Part shown: positions 40,889-53,065 of the stretch, one piece after another
Layout of the letters: each line of letters opens with the position of its first letter
Numbering within the stretch: position 1 is the stretch's first letter
Assembly (NCBI RefSeq): GCF_028453695.1
Contig: NC_135774.1
Location: 13,950,001-14,014,000 of the forward strand
Length of the DNA stretch: 64,000 nt
Origin: Augochlora pura
Lineage: Eukaryota; Arthropoda; Insecta; Hymenoptera; Halictidae
Reading direction: 5' to 3'
Notes under the pieces: model-generated
The model's input: only the letters and a program-made list of their open reading frames with translations
Databases searched by the model: none
Told to the model about the DNA's origin: nothing
Translations under genes and position numbers: made by a program

Positions 40889-43174
40889 TGCAGCTGTAAA
40901 GCGGGGCGATTCGTCACGCAAAAACAAATCGCGTATGCACAACGAGAAAATGCGCCGCGCCAGTTGCATTACAGCCCCCCCGGTGCTAAATGTATCGTGA
41001 CTGCATACCCCTTTCTTTCTTTATTTTTCTTCCCGTTTGTAATGATGTGGCAATATATTTTAACTGAAAAATACGCCGGCGTCCATTAGCCAGGCCGGTA
41101 ATGCTACGGAATATTGGAAAATCATTACGAATATAAATGAAATAATATAGATTCCCGATTCCGGGCGAGATTAATTGATCCGGCGAGGAGAATAATGAAT
41201 CACCGCGACTTGGCCCGGGCCGACAGAGATCATTTCCCCCCTAATGTATTCGGTGTTACAGCTCGAGGAGAGTCGGACGTCGTCGACGCCGTCTACGACG
41301 GATCCGCGAACGAATAATCCGGTGCTTCGTTTTGTGGTGGGAAACAAGATTCCCCGAACTCGGTATGAAGAATTCAGCTGCCCCGAGGATCCCACCGACT
41401 CGGACGGGCTTAATCAACGAGTAATAAGATCAAAGGATTAATTAGGCATCCCGCGAAATAATCGAACGGCTATGGTCGCGACGTGTGCGCGCCGAATTCG
41501 GTTGCCACGATGTCCGTGGGTACACGTTTAAGCCTAAGCCGCTGCAACTATTTCCGGGCGGTACACGCGATGGGAAGGGCTCGATTAAACAGATCGCTTC
41601 CGGTACAATCGGGATCTCTGTGTTGCGCGCGTTGCCCGGCTGAACGGGATACGAGCCTGCGTCTATTTTTCTTCGGCTGCCGAGCCGACGGTGTACAGTG
41701 ATCTACTGCCGCGCAACAGTTTCCAGCGGAATTTTAAGAAGCTCATACATCAGCGCATCAAACCTCCTGCATTATTCAGGCTAATGCATTCCCCTAATAA
41801 CGGACGAATGGATTCTTACTCGCTATTCGCGGCGCGGCGTTACAGACACTTTGCCACCCTTCTGCGCGCACGGAACAGCGCCAGACTGGGACGACAAGAC
41901 GAAACGAAACGACGTGGAAACAGACCCTTGAAATCTTATTCTCGTTTATGATCCTATTGTCAGTTTATGTTGAACGTATTGATTTCGCAAATATTCAGAT
42001 TAAGAATTGCATTAATTCATCTTAATCTTCTTAGTGCGTGGAACGATAAGAAAAGATAAAAAAGTTTTGCGTTTTGACAATTTTTGTCTGAGCCTCTAAT
42101 TCAAGAAGCGAGTTTGAGACTCGCAGGATATTCTTTCTTAATAGAGGTTGTGTAAAGAAATTGTTTGATTCTAAACTAGAATTGTGCATGTATCAGCCGA
42201 AATTCTCTATACATTTAATCCATAACTATCACTCGCGGATAAATACGAATGTATATTGAACAATTGACCTGATTTGCTAGCAACTAGGTTCTGGAGCGTA
42301 TTTGATCGTAACTAACACTGTATCGATTCGTCGGGGATTAATATTTACATTCATATAATTTACTTATCACTGGTTATATATATGTATATGCGTCGATGTA
42401 CATACATGTATCAATACTCCGTTTTTTATCGGCAACAGACTGCGCCGAGCGTTGTCCGAATTACGCAGCCATCAGGGACGCTAATAAACGCGGAACTCGC
42501 CCGAGCGCAAACGCACGGTTATCTAATTCGTCGAATCAGAGGAGATCTATCGCGGAAATTTCGAGCGAACGTGCCGGCGATGCGCGAATCATACCGTGGC
42601 GCGAGCGTTTCAATCGGGGCATCGGCAAATGAAGCCCGGGCGTTCCTAAGAACTCTCGGACCCTGTGCGCTTTGATCGGCGAAGGCGGGTCTCGAAAACG
42701 AAGGGTCGAAAGAGTCAAAGGGCAAAGAGGCTCCGAGGCATCGAAGCGTTAAATTACACGCTGCCGGTCGAACCGGCAGGGACACTCTCGCTAATTAAAT
42801 GTTACAGCGCGCGCGCGCGGCCGATCGCGGCGGATATCCGCGGGAGACTCTTCGCGCTGAATCGTGCAGTACGTCAAAGCGTGGGGGAGGGCAGTTAATG
42901 TCAACCGGCTTCTCGCTAACGGCCGCCCGATGGACAAACAATTCTAAAACGCTGAAAATCGAACCAATCCATTTCCGGCTTGCCCGCCGGCCGGCCGACA
43001 TTTATCCTTTGATCTTTGTCAGCTGTCCGCCGGTCCGCCGATGCACTCGCGTTTCCGTGAGTATACATATTCGCCGGCACGTTTGCACGGTGTCCTTTCC
43101 TTCCTTCATCCCTCCGCAACGGGATCCGTGAGAGCGTGTCGGTTGCCGAAGGGAACCACCCTCTGTAACCACTT

Positions 43175-43880
43175 CGCCGAGTATGCTTGATCGGTTCATT
43201 TGCCAGCACCGAACGGAGCAGCCACCCCTGACGTGTACCTCCGGGTTCGGCTAGGTAACCTGCCTCCTTCCAAGCGCATAGTCCTATCGGATCTTTCAAA
43301 TTGCATCTACGGTGTGTGTCTATCGGTGTGACGACTAAATACAGGCTGTTGTGTAACTGGCGGTGAAACCGGACAGGCGCTTTCTAAAATTACATCGGGA
43401 ACAGCCGATTTCGAGGCAAAATAAAGACGATCTTCCACTTTTGGAATAGAAGGGGAGACGTATGAATTTTTCTAGTAACAATAGGAGAAGCGATTTTTGC
43501 ATACAACTATGTTAAACGAACTTCATTTTGGACAAGAATATTTGATCGATTTATTTGCCAGCAGCGAGGAAAACGTCAGCTTTTAGAAACAGATACTACT
43601 TGCATATATATAACTGTCCTAAAACTTTTAGAAATGGGATGCATATTGAACAAGTAACTCATAAATGAATCTTCACAGTCCGAATAATCATAAACTAAAA
43701 AATCCTGTAAATCCAATATCGATAGCATTTCTTTCGCGATATACTACTTAGAACCACCACGCTTCTAGATCCAGCGACGATAGCAAACGCGATTTTTGTG
43801 AGCAACCACATCGAAGCCCCTTCGACGTAGTATGCCCGATCGGTTCATTTGCCGGCAGCGAAGGGAGCAGTCACCCCGAC
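43175..43880. repeat. Three-copy diverged tandem repeat, unit about 300-350 bp
   Basis: The block TTGATCGGTTCATTTGCCAG-C-GAA recurs near 43188, 43541 and 43838. An upstream block (CGATAG/CAATAG, then GCGATTTTTG) precedes copies 2 and 3. Outer copies are GC-rich and the middle one AT-rich, so divergence is strong. Confidence 0.55.
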
Positions 43881-45875
43881 AACCCCTGCCAATCCTCGGA
43901 CCAGCCGCGGTGCCTAGCTTCTTCCGCCGTTCCGGGCCGCTATCTGGCAATTAAAGGCAGCCCTCGCGCGACGGTGACCGTCGACGGACACACACCGACG
44001 ACGGCGGAACAGACGAGCCGGCGCACACCAGCAGCGCCTTGTGCCGGTCACACTTGCCGCGCACACAGCGAATCCCGGCGAACTCGAGGGTGAAACCGGG
44101 GGGATTCGAGGAGAGATTTAAGGACTGTCTTTCTTGCCGGCTGGCCGATAGGCGCTCACCGACGCGTTAAAGTAGACTCAACGTGGACACGTGATACCGC
44201 CGGGGATGGTATTTCGTGGTTGTCTGTCGATTTACCGCTCCCAGGACCGGCAAGACAACTCGATTCCTGAGCCCGCCCCCCTCCCCTCCCACCTCCCCAC
44301 CCGATATCGATCCGAGCGGCGGCCGCTTCGCTCTCGGCTAACTTTCATTGTTAGAGTTCCGAACGGGAGTTTCTTCGAGGGCAGTGTCCGGGAGCATCTT
44401 TTTGCTCGACCGAGTACGGGAGCTTCGCCGACGGACTCTGTATTTTCGCGGATGCAATTAACACTGGGAACCATCGAACTGCTCGAAATCGTTGATTTAT
44501 TACTTCATAGTTGCCGATATTGCGCTGGACGTTCCACCATGCGGAAGTCTCTTTGTTCGTAAACGTAACACAATGGCACGATGCTTAAACCAATTTCTTG
44601 ATTGTTATGAAACATTATATATGTATTAACGTGTTTAGGAATCGATAATTCTAGTGTTAATGTACGGTAGAATCTCCAATCATCCGGCCCTGTAATTCTC
44701 TATTCCAATCCAACTGCGTTTCAGATACGATCGGCTCAATCTATGGCAACTAATATGCATAACGATTTACTCCACGAAACAATGGAGGCGCAATCTCCCA
44801 TTGTAACTAAGTGATCGCTCCTATATCGGAACATTAATAGTTACGCTACTGTGACTAGCTTAGGATATCTGCTTTCTTTGGTGTAGAACATTTGCAAACC
44901 CTCTCGATCACTTTCAGACTCGCCTTGGCAATTTAACACTTTGACTGCCATGTTGACAATATATGGACGACGAAATTCTATTTAACATAGTTTAGATATA
45001 TTATATTTTTATATAATTTAGATTGTGGTTTATAAAATAGATAAAAATATCCACATTAATTCCTACCTCTTCCATTTTTATAATATGAAATAAATTTTCC
45101 CGAATTCCTGTGATTCTTATAAACATTCCTGCGACAGTCAACGCGCTAACTAAATTCGCAGTCAATTTTCAGCACCGAAGACCAATGATTATTAATGCGA
45201 ATACGGTGTGAAAGATCCGCCGTTCGTCCAACTAGCATTGTTGGAGCGAAGAAATTATTCATCGGCGCTGAAACATTCGTTTGAAATTCGCCCCGATTCT
45301 AATGAAGACATTCGTTCTGATTAAAGCACGCAAAACAGCCGCGAAAATAACTTCGCCAATTTCGCAGCCGGGCGGTTTAACGAATGGCTCGTAGATTTTC
45401 GTCGGATCGATTCCCGTCGCGATGAACGAGAGGCGTCGGGCGCTAAAAGCAGAAGACAGCTGGGATCAAACCGTCATCGTTCGAAAAATTCAGGCTGGCG
45501 CGGCCGGACCGGTTATTTTCATCGAGACAGTGAAATTTATTGAAACGCGAGCAATCCCTCGATCATCCAGCGACTCGCGTCATCAATTTATCGGACGAGC
45601 CGAGGACTGTAAGCTGGCCCGATGGAGTGCCGGGCCCGCTCTCTCCCTCGAGCGCCGATGAATGAAAAATTAATTACTCTCACTCGATACTCTGTCCACC
45701 TGTCCTCTTCATATCCGGTAATTCGCGTTCCATTAATATTTCACGGGTATCCGCCGGGAGATCCGCGAGAAACGCGGACCGGGCCGGGCCGGGCCCGGGA
45801 CCGTTTCGCGACAATATGCGAGCACGTAGCGATAAGTAAACATTACCCGCCCCGCCTGCCGCCCCCGAAAACTAG

Positions 45876-45920
45876 CCATTATGCATATTGATACGGTTTA
45901 TGCGTATGCTAATACCCCGG
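45876..45920. promoter_or_regulatory. Candidate POU/homeodomain site cluster
   Basis: ATTATGCATATTGAT is followed within 15 bases by TTATGCGTATGCTAAT. Both resemble octamer-type POU sites on opposite faces, placed in otherwise GC-rich DNA about 1 kb from the Dpr-like exon. Function is inference from motif shape only. Confidence 0.25.
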
Positions 45921-46933
45921 GCGCATATAACTATACGATTACTTCGCCGGCCGTGTGCCGCTTTTAACGCGCCGCCGCCGTTCCGTGCGCCGCGGATAGC
46001 ATTCGTAAAGCGGAATCATTTATTCGAGCTCGTTAATGTCGCCGCAGTTGCCGGACAAATACTTTTCGCCGAACAGAATTACCCCGGGATAATCCGCGAT
46101 ACACAATTCCCGAAGAATGATAATAAGCTGCGCGGCCCGGGTCGATCGTCCGGGATTATTCATAACGCGCGGCCGCGGTTTAGTATGATTTCGCGGCTGT
46201 TTGCCTTCCGTTCGACGAGAGCGCTGTTTAATATTAGAATCGGCGGGAAATTATTCAAGGTTGGCCGTGCGATTACAACGATACCCGAAAGAACACGGAT
46301 ACGCAACAAAGCGGTCAGAAATTTAACAAGGTGAATTTTAACGAGGACGAGAAATCGATTTCTGATGCGGTCTGTGGATATTCGTGTTTTCTCACGTGAT
46401 ATAAAATTTGAGAAATGAATGTATCCATCAAATTTGTCGTTAAAATTGTTTAGAGTAGATTTCTAGTAACTTTATAATTTGTTTCACTTGCCTATTTAAT
46501 ATATTACACAATTGTCATCCTTTAATGACTTCGATGTATATAATACGCTGCGTTATGACAAAGTATACCGCATAATATGCTATCGAACGATCATTCACTG
46601 GCAACAACCAAAACTAATAATTAAACGCGGCGATCTTATCGTCCGTTTATTCTCGTGTTTGCACAAAGAATTATTAACGTTATGTTTCTCCCGGCCCCTC
46701 CATTCACCGTCCCAAAATCACCCATTCTGCTTTGCCAGGCTCGTTCTAATTAATAGCCAACCATTCTCTGTCGGATTAATGGGTCGTTCGCGGAAACAGG
46801 GACGACGACAACCGCTTCGACAATGCCCTGTTGTTTTCTGATACAATCGCCGAAGTATCCGATCGATATATTTTTCGAAACGGTCCCAGAATCTTTCCGA
46901 AAATTAATGAATATTTTCAGCAATTATAATAAA

Positions 46934-46939
46934 ACTCAC
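46934..46939 (-). other. Splice donor of the Dpr-like exon
   Basis: GTGAGT follows the codon for the last Val of the L-G-D-R-V motif. Read-through past it gives V-S-F-I-I, which loses the V-S-W-I-R sequence that Dpr proteins have here. This supports an intron at this point, in phase 0. Confidence 0.75.
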
Positions 46940-47094
46940 CACTCTGTCTCCGAGATGCTTCACGTAACAATTCAATTCCGCTGTCTGGCCGACGATGGCG
47001 GTGACATTCCGCTCGGCGATGTCGTCGAAAATTGGCTTGCTCACAGGACTGGTCGGCTTGCTTCCGGCGACCACGCTGGACAGGCTGGATCCAC
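46940..47094 (-). CDS. Internal exon of a Dpr-family (zig-8-like) Ig-domain cell-surface protein
   Basis: The 155-nt exon reads, on the minus strand, as a Gly/Ser/Pro-rich linker followed by P-I-F-D-D, then R-N-V-T, V-G-Q-T-A, L-N-C and V-K-H-L-G-D-R-V. This is the usual start of the first V-type Ig domain of insect Dpr proteins (strands A to B, first Ig cysteine, then the L-G-D/N-R turn), and N-V-T is a potential N-glycosylation site. The acceptor is a pyrimidine-rich tract ending TTTCCAG at 47095-47100. The donor GTGAGT is at 46934-46939. It enters in phase 1 (first codon completed by GT) and leaves in phase 0. Known family role: Dprs are neuronal surface or GPI-anchored proteins with two Ig domains that bind DIP partners in synaptic matching. 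The Trp-containing next exon and the signal-peptide exon were not found in the window, so the paralog cannot be named. A DIP or lachesin relative is less likely because V-K-x-L-G-D-R is Dpr-like. Confidence 0.82.
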
Positions 47095-47118
47095 CTGGAA
47101 AGACGGAGAAATCAGACA
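47095..47118 (-). other. Splice acceptor of the Dpr-like exon
   Basis: On the minus strand the 24 bases before the exon are pyrimidine-rich (CTGATTTCTCCGTCTTTCCAG) and end in CAG directly before the GTGGATCC start of the exon. Reading frame and homology both begin to make sense only after this point; the few open codons upstream are intronic read-through. Confidence 0.75.
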
Positions 47119-48161
47119 GCTGTTTCACGTCACGACTTATTATTTGTTTATTTTTTTAGGGAGGGGAAAATATAAATGAGTTAGGAGCCAATATGAAAGA
47201 GGGAGACACTAATATCATATAGTTTATTCACTTGGCTTTAAAAATAGTTTTGCAATGTTTTAAAAATATTTTTTTTAATATTAAAAACATATTTGAAGTA
47301 AAATAGGTATATTCAAGGTAACTTTATATTTATATCATTACGGCGAACCAATTTTACTTTTCAAATATATTAAATTGACTATGAGTATCTACCCTTATGA
47401 ACAAGTCACAAGATTAACATTCTACATAAATAAATTTTTCTTGGTCAACTATCAAACGGTATAGGAGTCATTAAAAAACCTCGAAGAAAAGTTTTGGACA
47501 TCTTAATCGACTCGATCCTTTTCTTTGAAATTCTACAACTAATACATTTACAGTACTCACTGAACTCGCGACATCTCCACGGCGAGTAAACTCGGCATTC
47601 AGGGCTAAGGGGTTAAAAATACTACGGTACAAGCTCGAATTCCAGCAGACGGTGCCAGAAACAAGAACACCGTTGCCAAATTCGAAAATACCTCCGCGGG
47701 AGAAAGGGTGAACGAGCGAGAGGGTAAGTTTATTGTCAGCGTAGGAATTCGTTCCTTTAACAAAAACAAGGAATCTGAAGAACAGGGCGGGGGTCCGCGT
47801 GCTCAAAGTCACAGCGAGCGGTATGAATATGGAAAACCCTTTCCGCGCGCGCTCGGTATCAAACACGGTCGGGCGGTGTGTCAGCGCGCGCGTGCGGGGG
47901 AGGGGGGGACGTGCGCGTCTGCACGAGCCAGTAATATCAAAAGTTCCCGGCTCGAGTGGACTGGGAAGTTCCCGTAGACACAGGTAATTCTAATAAGTAC
48001 TTGATTAAGGGAGAACTTCCCCCGCGCGCAATAGTAATGCGTTGCCGCTATTATGCATGGTTGTCGCGGCACAATCATGGCTAACGTTCGTGGAATACCG
48101 TGTTAGTCGCGCCCGGGGAACCAGCCGCCCCCCACCCCCCTCCTTCTTTGATCCCCCGTTA

Positions 48162-48169
48162 ATGCAAAT
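48162..48169. promoter_or_regulatory. Octamer ATGCAAAT
   Basis: A perfect octamer (reverse of ATTTGCAT) within TTAATGCAAATAGTT, about 1.1 kb 5' of the Dpr-like exon in its own orientation. Confidence 0.2.
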
Positions 48170-48509
48170 AGTTGGCGAACTAATAATTCGGGGAACGTGC
48201 CGCACCTACGAGCCCCGTTGTTTGCGCCCCCTTGAACCCCATTGACCCTCCCCGAAAGGGAGTCACGGGGGAGAGGGCTCCGCGCCGTACCGGAAAATTC
48301 TCTTACCATTGATACTAACCCCCGGTGCGGAAACTCTGCCACTTAGTGGAACCCTTAGCCGGCCACGTGCCATCTGCGCGAATGTTTCTGGTAATTTCGG
48401 AAACGCTTCGTAACTAATTCTGGCAGCTTACGTGCTATGTACATTTATCGAAACCGTCCCTTTTAGACGCGTTAAACTTTTACCCTACAGTAATTATGCC
48501 GCGGTTCTA

Positions 48510-48614
48510 CGCGTATAATAAAAACAGTCTGGCTTGATTTTATTCGCGTATAATAAAAATAGTCTGGCTTGATTTTATTCGCGTATAATAAAAATACCCT
48601 GACTTGATTCTATT
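48510..48614. repeat. 35-bp tandem repeat, three copies
   Basis: Exact 35-base spacing: copies at 48510-48544, 48545-48579 and 48580-48614. Each reads CGCGTATAATAAAAA, then AGTCTGG (ACCCTGA in copy 3), then CTTGATTTTATT. Copies 1 and 2 differ at one base; copy 3 has several changes. Confidence 0.97.
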
Positions 48615-49024
48615 CCTTTACTATAATCTCTTCAACTGTTTCGAAATATCCTTGTTCTCCTTTTAGTCAAATGGATCTTAAATTCACTGTCTAAGAACGA
48701 CATAAGAGAATCGTTAGCGATTTATTATTCACTTGTTCGAGATTGAAATAGAGTTTAACTTTCCTTTGGTCAATATTTGGCTGCTATAATGGACCATTCT
48801 ATATTTTGTCGGGTATATAGTACTCGGTATAGACTTCTATAGCTTGTTTAATTACCACCTTATCGAAGTCTTCATTAAATTCTGAATATAAGTGTCTACC
48901 TCTTTCTAAAATTTTATATTTATTATTTTATCCGTCAGTATGATATACTTAACCACTTCGTTGCGTCGATGTATTTTTAAGATCAATTTTATATATTTTG
49001 TATCGATCATGCACAAGTTGCTCT

Positions 49025-49145
49025 AGAATTATTCTAAAATGTGTGAAATTCACGATTATATTACACAATTGTTTTAAAGTACAACGTAGAAAGAGTATTT
49101 TCATTGTAAAATGTAAAATCGCCATTTCCTTATGACGTGTAATAA
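49025..49145. repeat. Dispersed repeat copy B
   Basis: The partner of 26305-26425, in the same orientation and 22.7 kb apart; see that entry for the shared blocks. Both copies end in TTATGACGT followed by unrelated or weakly related sequence. Confidence 0.7.
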
Positions 49146-49280
49146 CAAAAATGTTACAAACGTTCTATTATACCGTGACGCCGCAATGTATATAAATTGA
49201 TTCCCGCCTACAGGAATTCAATATCGACGAAATATTGCTAATCACCGTAGCCGCGGAGGAACTACGAATGGTTAGTTCGC

Positions 49281-49563
49281 TGTTCCACGTATCCCGCGTA
49301 TTGAAAAATAACATTCCTTCATAGTTTTCTAATTGCACGGTAACTGAATCAACCCCGGTGTTGTTCTACGCATCCCCTCGTACGGAAAATGATTTTTACA
49401 CACGGTTCCCTGGTTGTACAAAAACTCGATCAACCCTTTGTTATTCCATTTGTCTTCTGGCATGGAAAATAATTCTCGTTCGTAGTTTTCTGAATGTACA
49501 GAGGCTGAATCAACTCCGCGCGGATGTTATACGCCCTTTTCACTCTGGAAAATAATTACACGG
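49281..49563. repeat. 80-bp tandem array, three and a half copies
   Basis: Units start at 49281, 49361, 49441 and 49524. Each has a TGTTCTACGCATCCC-like head, then GGAAAATAATT, then CGTAGTTTTCT(G/A)A-TGTAC and CTGAATCAAC. Spacing is 80, 80 and 83 bases; copies are about 60-70% alike. The Phe/Tyr/Arg open frame across it is not preserved between units. Confidence 0.85.
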
Positions 49564-52500
49564 ATTACGGAATGGTAGGACGAGGTAACGATTACCGTGT
49601 TGGGGTGTATGGAGAATGCGCGAAATTGTTATAAATAATCGTGTGCGAGATATCAAAGAGAACAGACGTCAGAGATTCAGAAAATGTGTATGCGTGAATT
49701 GGTGCAACTATTGCTATTTATTATATTATTTCGTGGGTCGTTCCCGTTCTTTATTTTACGTTAATATATATTTGTGAACTATTATTAAATTTTCTATCTT
49801 TTTTTAACATTTACGAACTGCGTCATGATTTTATAATCTATAGAATAAATCCTCGAGTGTCAGTGACATGTGACTCTAATTTGTCAACTCAAATTTCACG
49901 GATGATTACATCGATAGAAATTTAACTTTAAAGTAATATAATTGACAAGAGTTTCACTATCACCGAGATGGGAGATTCGAGTAGCAAGGGACCAAAAAAA
50001 CCAGCACGAGAATCTCATAAAGGAGGGCCGGAGGTAGACGGAACGAGCACGTCGAACTCGGACGATGCTGTAAAAGGATGGTCGCCGGTTAAAGAGTATT
50101 CTTCCGGAACGGCCCCGCGGATTCCTATGAATCACTCGATCTGCCATTAACCAGGATTTCGTGGATCGCTGAGACTGGCGAGTCGCCATTAACATGATCC
50201 CGCGAGAGTGGGTGGGAAATGGCGGAAAAACGGGACCGAGGCAAGGCCGATTGCCGAACGGAAAGCTAGGGAGGAGGGGGGAGCTGGCAGGAGGGAGGGG
50301 AAACGGTGAAACAGAGCGGGGCGTTCGATAAAATTTCCCATTGTGCGCCGGGGAAAATGGGATTTCGGCGGTCCAGGAATTGAAATTGTTACGAGGTACA
50401 CGCGAAATTGTCGGGAATCGTTGGACGATAGTCACCGGGTATCGATACGCGCTTCGAAGGAGCTCGTCAAAGGGATTGCCAGCCGATAACGAAGCTGCAG
50501 GGGGGCGTCGAATTCATTCACAGGCGAGCGATCCGTCGCTCGATTCACGGTCAGAGTCCGTTTGCCGGTTTCTCAGATGGAACGATTTAATGGGGGCTGT
50601 CGAGGAACTCGCGACTCTCCGAGCGTTCCGTGGTAAAACAATAGGAAATACAGTGGCGGGCAAATGAAGCCGGAAGGAGAGGTATTGATAGAATGCACTG
50701 AGGTTGTGAATCTTCTTTGATACCATGTATCTTGTGAGAAATTATCGTATATATTTTGGAAAATTGAAGAAGAAATAGTAAAATATGAATAAAGGAGTTC
50801 ATGTGCAGCTGGTGCTTCTTCTGTACTTTGCAGGGGTAGTAAATATTGCTCCAGAACAAAAAATCAATTCCCTTTTTGATCTACGTTAAAATAGCTAGAA
50901 GAATGCATAGGGGGTTGTTGAAGTATTGATTTGTATAGAAATAGTGAGCAGTTGAAGGCAAAAGTGCAACTTTATTAAAAAGAAAACTCGTAAGATAATT
51001 TCACAACAGTATTCAATATTTTTACTTTGTAGAAATTTTTACTATAATATCGGATATATTCTTACTTTGAAATTACTATTACGAAATTATAAAGAATCAT
51101 TGAAATTATCTATTTCGAGAAACTATCGCGTAAGCTGGAATTATTGAAGCTTAAATTACAATAAAAATAACGAAATATCCATATAAATATAATTTTGTAA
51201 TTTCCTACAACGAAACACGTTAGTTACTTGTAAAAGCCGATGAATATAACGTCGAGAAATTGAAACCTGTCTCTATATTTTCGAAACAAAGTTCACTAAA
51301 CAAATAATTAACCATAATACAGTATGTTTCTACCTAAGCTCCATACCCGTTTTAATTTAATAAAACGACCGCCATTGTAATAGACGACGATCAATCGAAG
51401 GTACAAGAACGAAAATTGCGATCGCTGAAGACAGAGACCGTCCCGACGGATTGTCGATACACCGTGGCGTGACGGATAAGGTTCAGACGTGTCTGGACAA
51501 TTTTCCCGAGACAGGAATTTTATGGGTGTCCCGGTCCGACGGTCTGAGCACGTATTCCGTATAAACAGGTTCGGTTTTTCCGACTCGTCTGCGCGAATCG
51601 CGAACTTCCGGATAGAGAACCGCGGGAGAGGGCGTCGCAGTGGGTGGGGGGAGCCGCTCGGAAGCGATACGAAAAAATATTCTTTACGCGCTCCTCACGG
51701 TACATTTATTCAAATTTATTCAAATTCGAATTTACGGTCGCGGTATCTGCCGCGCGGCGCATGTACCGATGCAAAGTCGATTTAAATACGACTTCGAAAT
51801 CCCGGAGCGTTTCCTGCGGCCCTTCGGCGCTTCCTCGCGATAAACACTTGTTCATGCGCCCGCTATTACCAGGACCGTGTATCAAATTTTTCAACGGGGT
51901 GACCGCCGGTCGATAATTTCCGCTTCTGCGAGTACACAGTGCCGTCAAACAGATTACAGAATTTTTCAATAAATATTGAATTTCAATCTCGCGCCGCTGT
52001 TCGCTGACGATTACATTTATCTTCGTTTCTGATGTCGGTGCGCTTGTCCGCGGTTCGTGTGCCGATTTTTAATTAATTTTAATTCATCGATCGTCTTTTA
52101 GAAGAAAATATGTAACACGTAGTTTGGTTAGCACGGCGATTTCTTATCACTACATTTTTCTTATCACTGTCAATTTTATCGTATGGTACATTTAAATTCA
52201 GAAAATTATTAAATCATTTTCTATAGAAGCGTCGATATAATTTTAACAACGTTAATACATATTTTTTCTTCTTTAAAAAGTAAAAGCTCGTTGGGATAAT
52301 TGTATCCAAGCATCTAGGCGATATTTTAATTAAATAAATAGATCTCAGAAAAATAGTTTTGACTACGTGTTTAAAAATCCAACATGGACCTAATAAATAT
52401 ACCTCGAAGTAAATACAAATTCGTGAATTCTTCGATCACGCCTCGTAACTCGCGTTGCACACAGAACGGTACCAGAGAAAATTTAGCGGTAGATCGTTTA

Positions 52501-53065
52501 CATACCGAATTTCCCTATCGTTCAACAAACCGGAATTCCCCGAATAGCGGCGCCGTTTGAAATTCGCGGGGGGGATTAAAACATCCGGCGGAAGCATCGC
52601 GTTCAATTAGAATTACGCGCGGCGATCTACACCGGGGCTCGTTCTACGCGTCGATGAATATTTTAAACGACTAATTAGAGTCCGTCTTTTTTTTTTATCG
52701 CCGACACAAAATCGATTCGATACACGATAGTCGCCGTCGAAACTTGGTCAGCGACGGGCGATTAGAAAAATCGACGGTTCCAACGCCGCGCGCCGGTGCG
52801 ATCGGCCGGTGAATTAATAAAAGCTGGCCAATATTTAATTACCATCGGCTCCATTTCCTTTAATCATTGATTGAAATACAATCAATTAGCCGGGGGAGCC
52901 GTCGGTCCGCTATCAGAGAGAAATTTCGCCGGTCGCGAATTACTCGAATAATTTTAATCGTTCGGCTCGTTCGGTATCGCGTTCGATTATATCCGAGGCC
53001 GTTTCGGTAATGGGTTTCGATGAAAATCGCGAAAGAATCTGCGCGGAGGCAGAAAACGGGAGGCA

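Larger units (their letters stand above)
25441..46725. other. Non-coding region, 25.4-46.7 kb
   Basis: AT-rich islands lie near 26100-26940, 27907-28948, 30230-30660, 31700-32210, 33120-33780, 35120-35460, 36380-36900, 39020-39140, 40000-40640, 41940-42420, 43380-43750, 44560-45240 and 46340-46720. CpG-rich blocks between them contain only short overlapping frames on both strands, as expected by chance at this composition. No second Dpr-like exon was seen on the minus strand. Confidence 0.6.
1..46939 (-). other. Inferred intron 3' of the Dpr-like exon (at least 46.9 kb)
   Basis: No exon encoding the W-I-R/R-D-L-H segment or the second Ig domain was recognised on the minus strand below 46940. 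Long introns are usual in dpr genes, so the simplest reading is one intron running beyond the window. Nested genes in either strand cannot be excluded, but none was recognised. Confidence 0.5.

Noticed and set aside
49968..50150. Plus-strand frame of 60 codons beginning M-G-D-S-S-S-K-G-P-K-K with a GAGATGG start context
   Set aside because: Hydrophilic, low-complexity and not recognised; no clear splice sites or family. It is the best of the unplaced frames but cannot be supported.
50587..50859. Minus-strand frame with a hydrophobic stretch (S-F-I-H-I-L-L-F-L-L) as a possible signal-peptide exon of the Dpr-like gene
   Set aside because: It lies in AT-rich DNA where hydrophobic codons are common, and the only nearby donor (GTATCA) is poor and not clearly in phase 1.
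50905..51000. GGGTTGTTGAAGTATTG followed by GTGCAACTTTATT, which recalls a mariner-type element end
   Set aside because: No matching inverted end, TA duplication or transposase fragment was seen.
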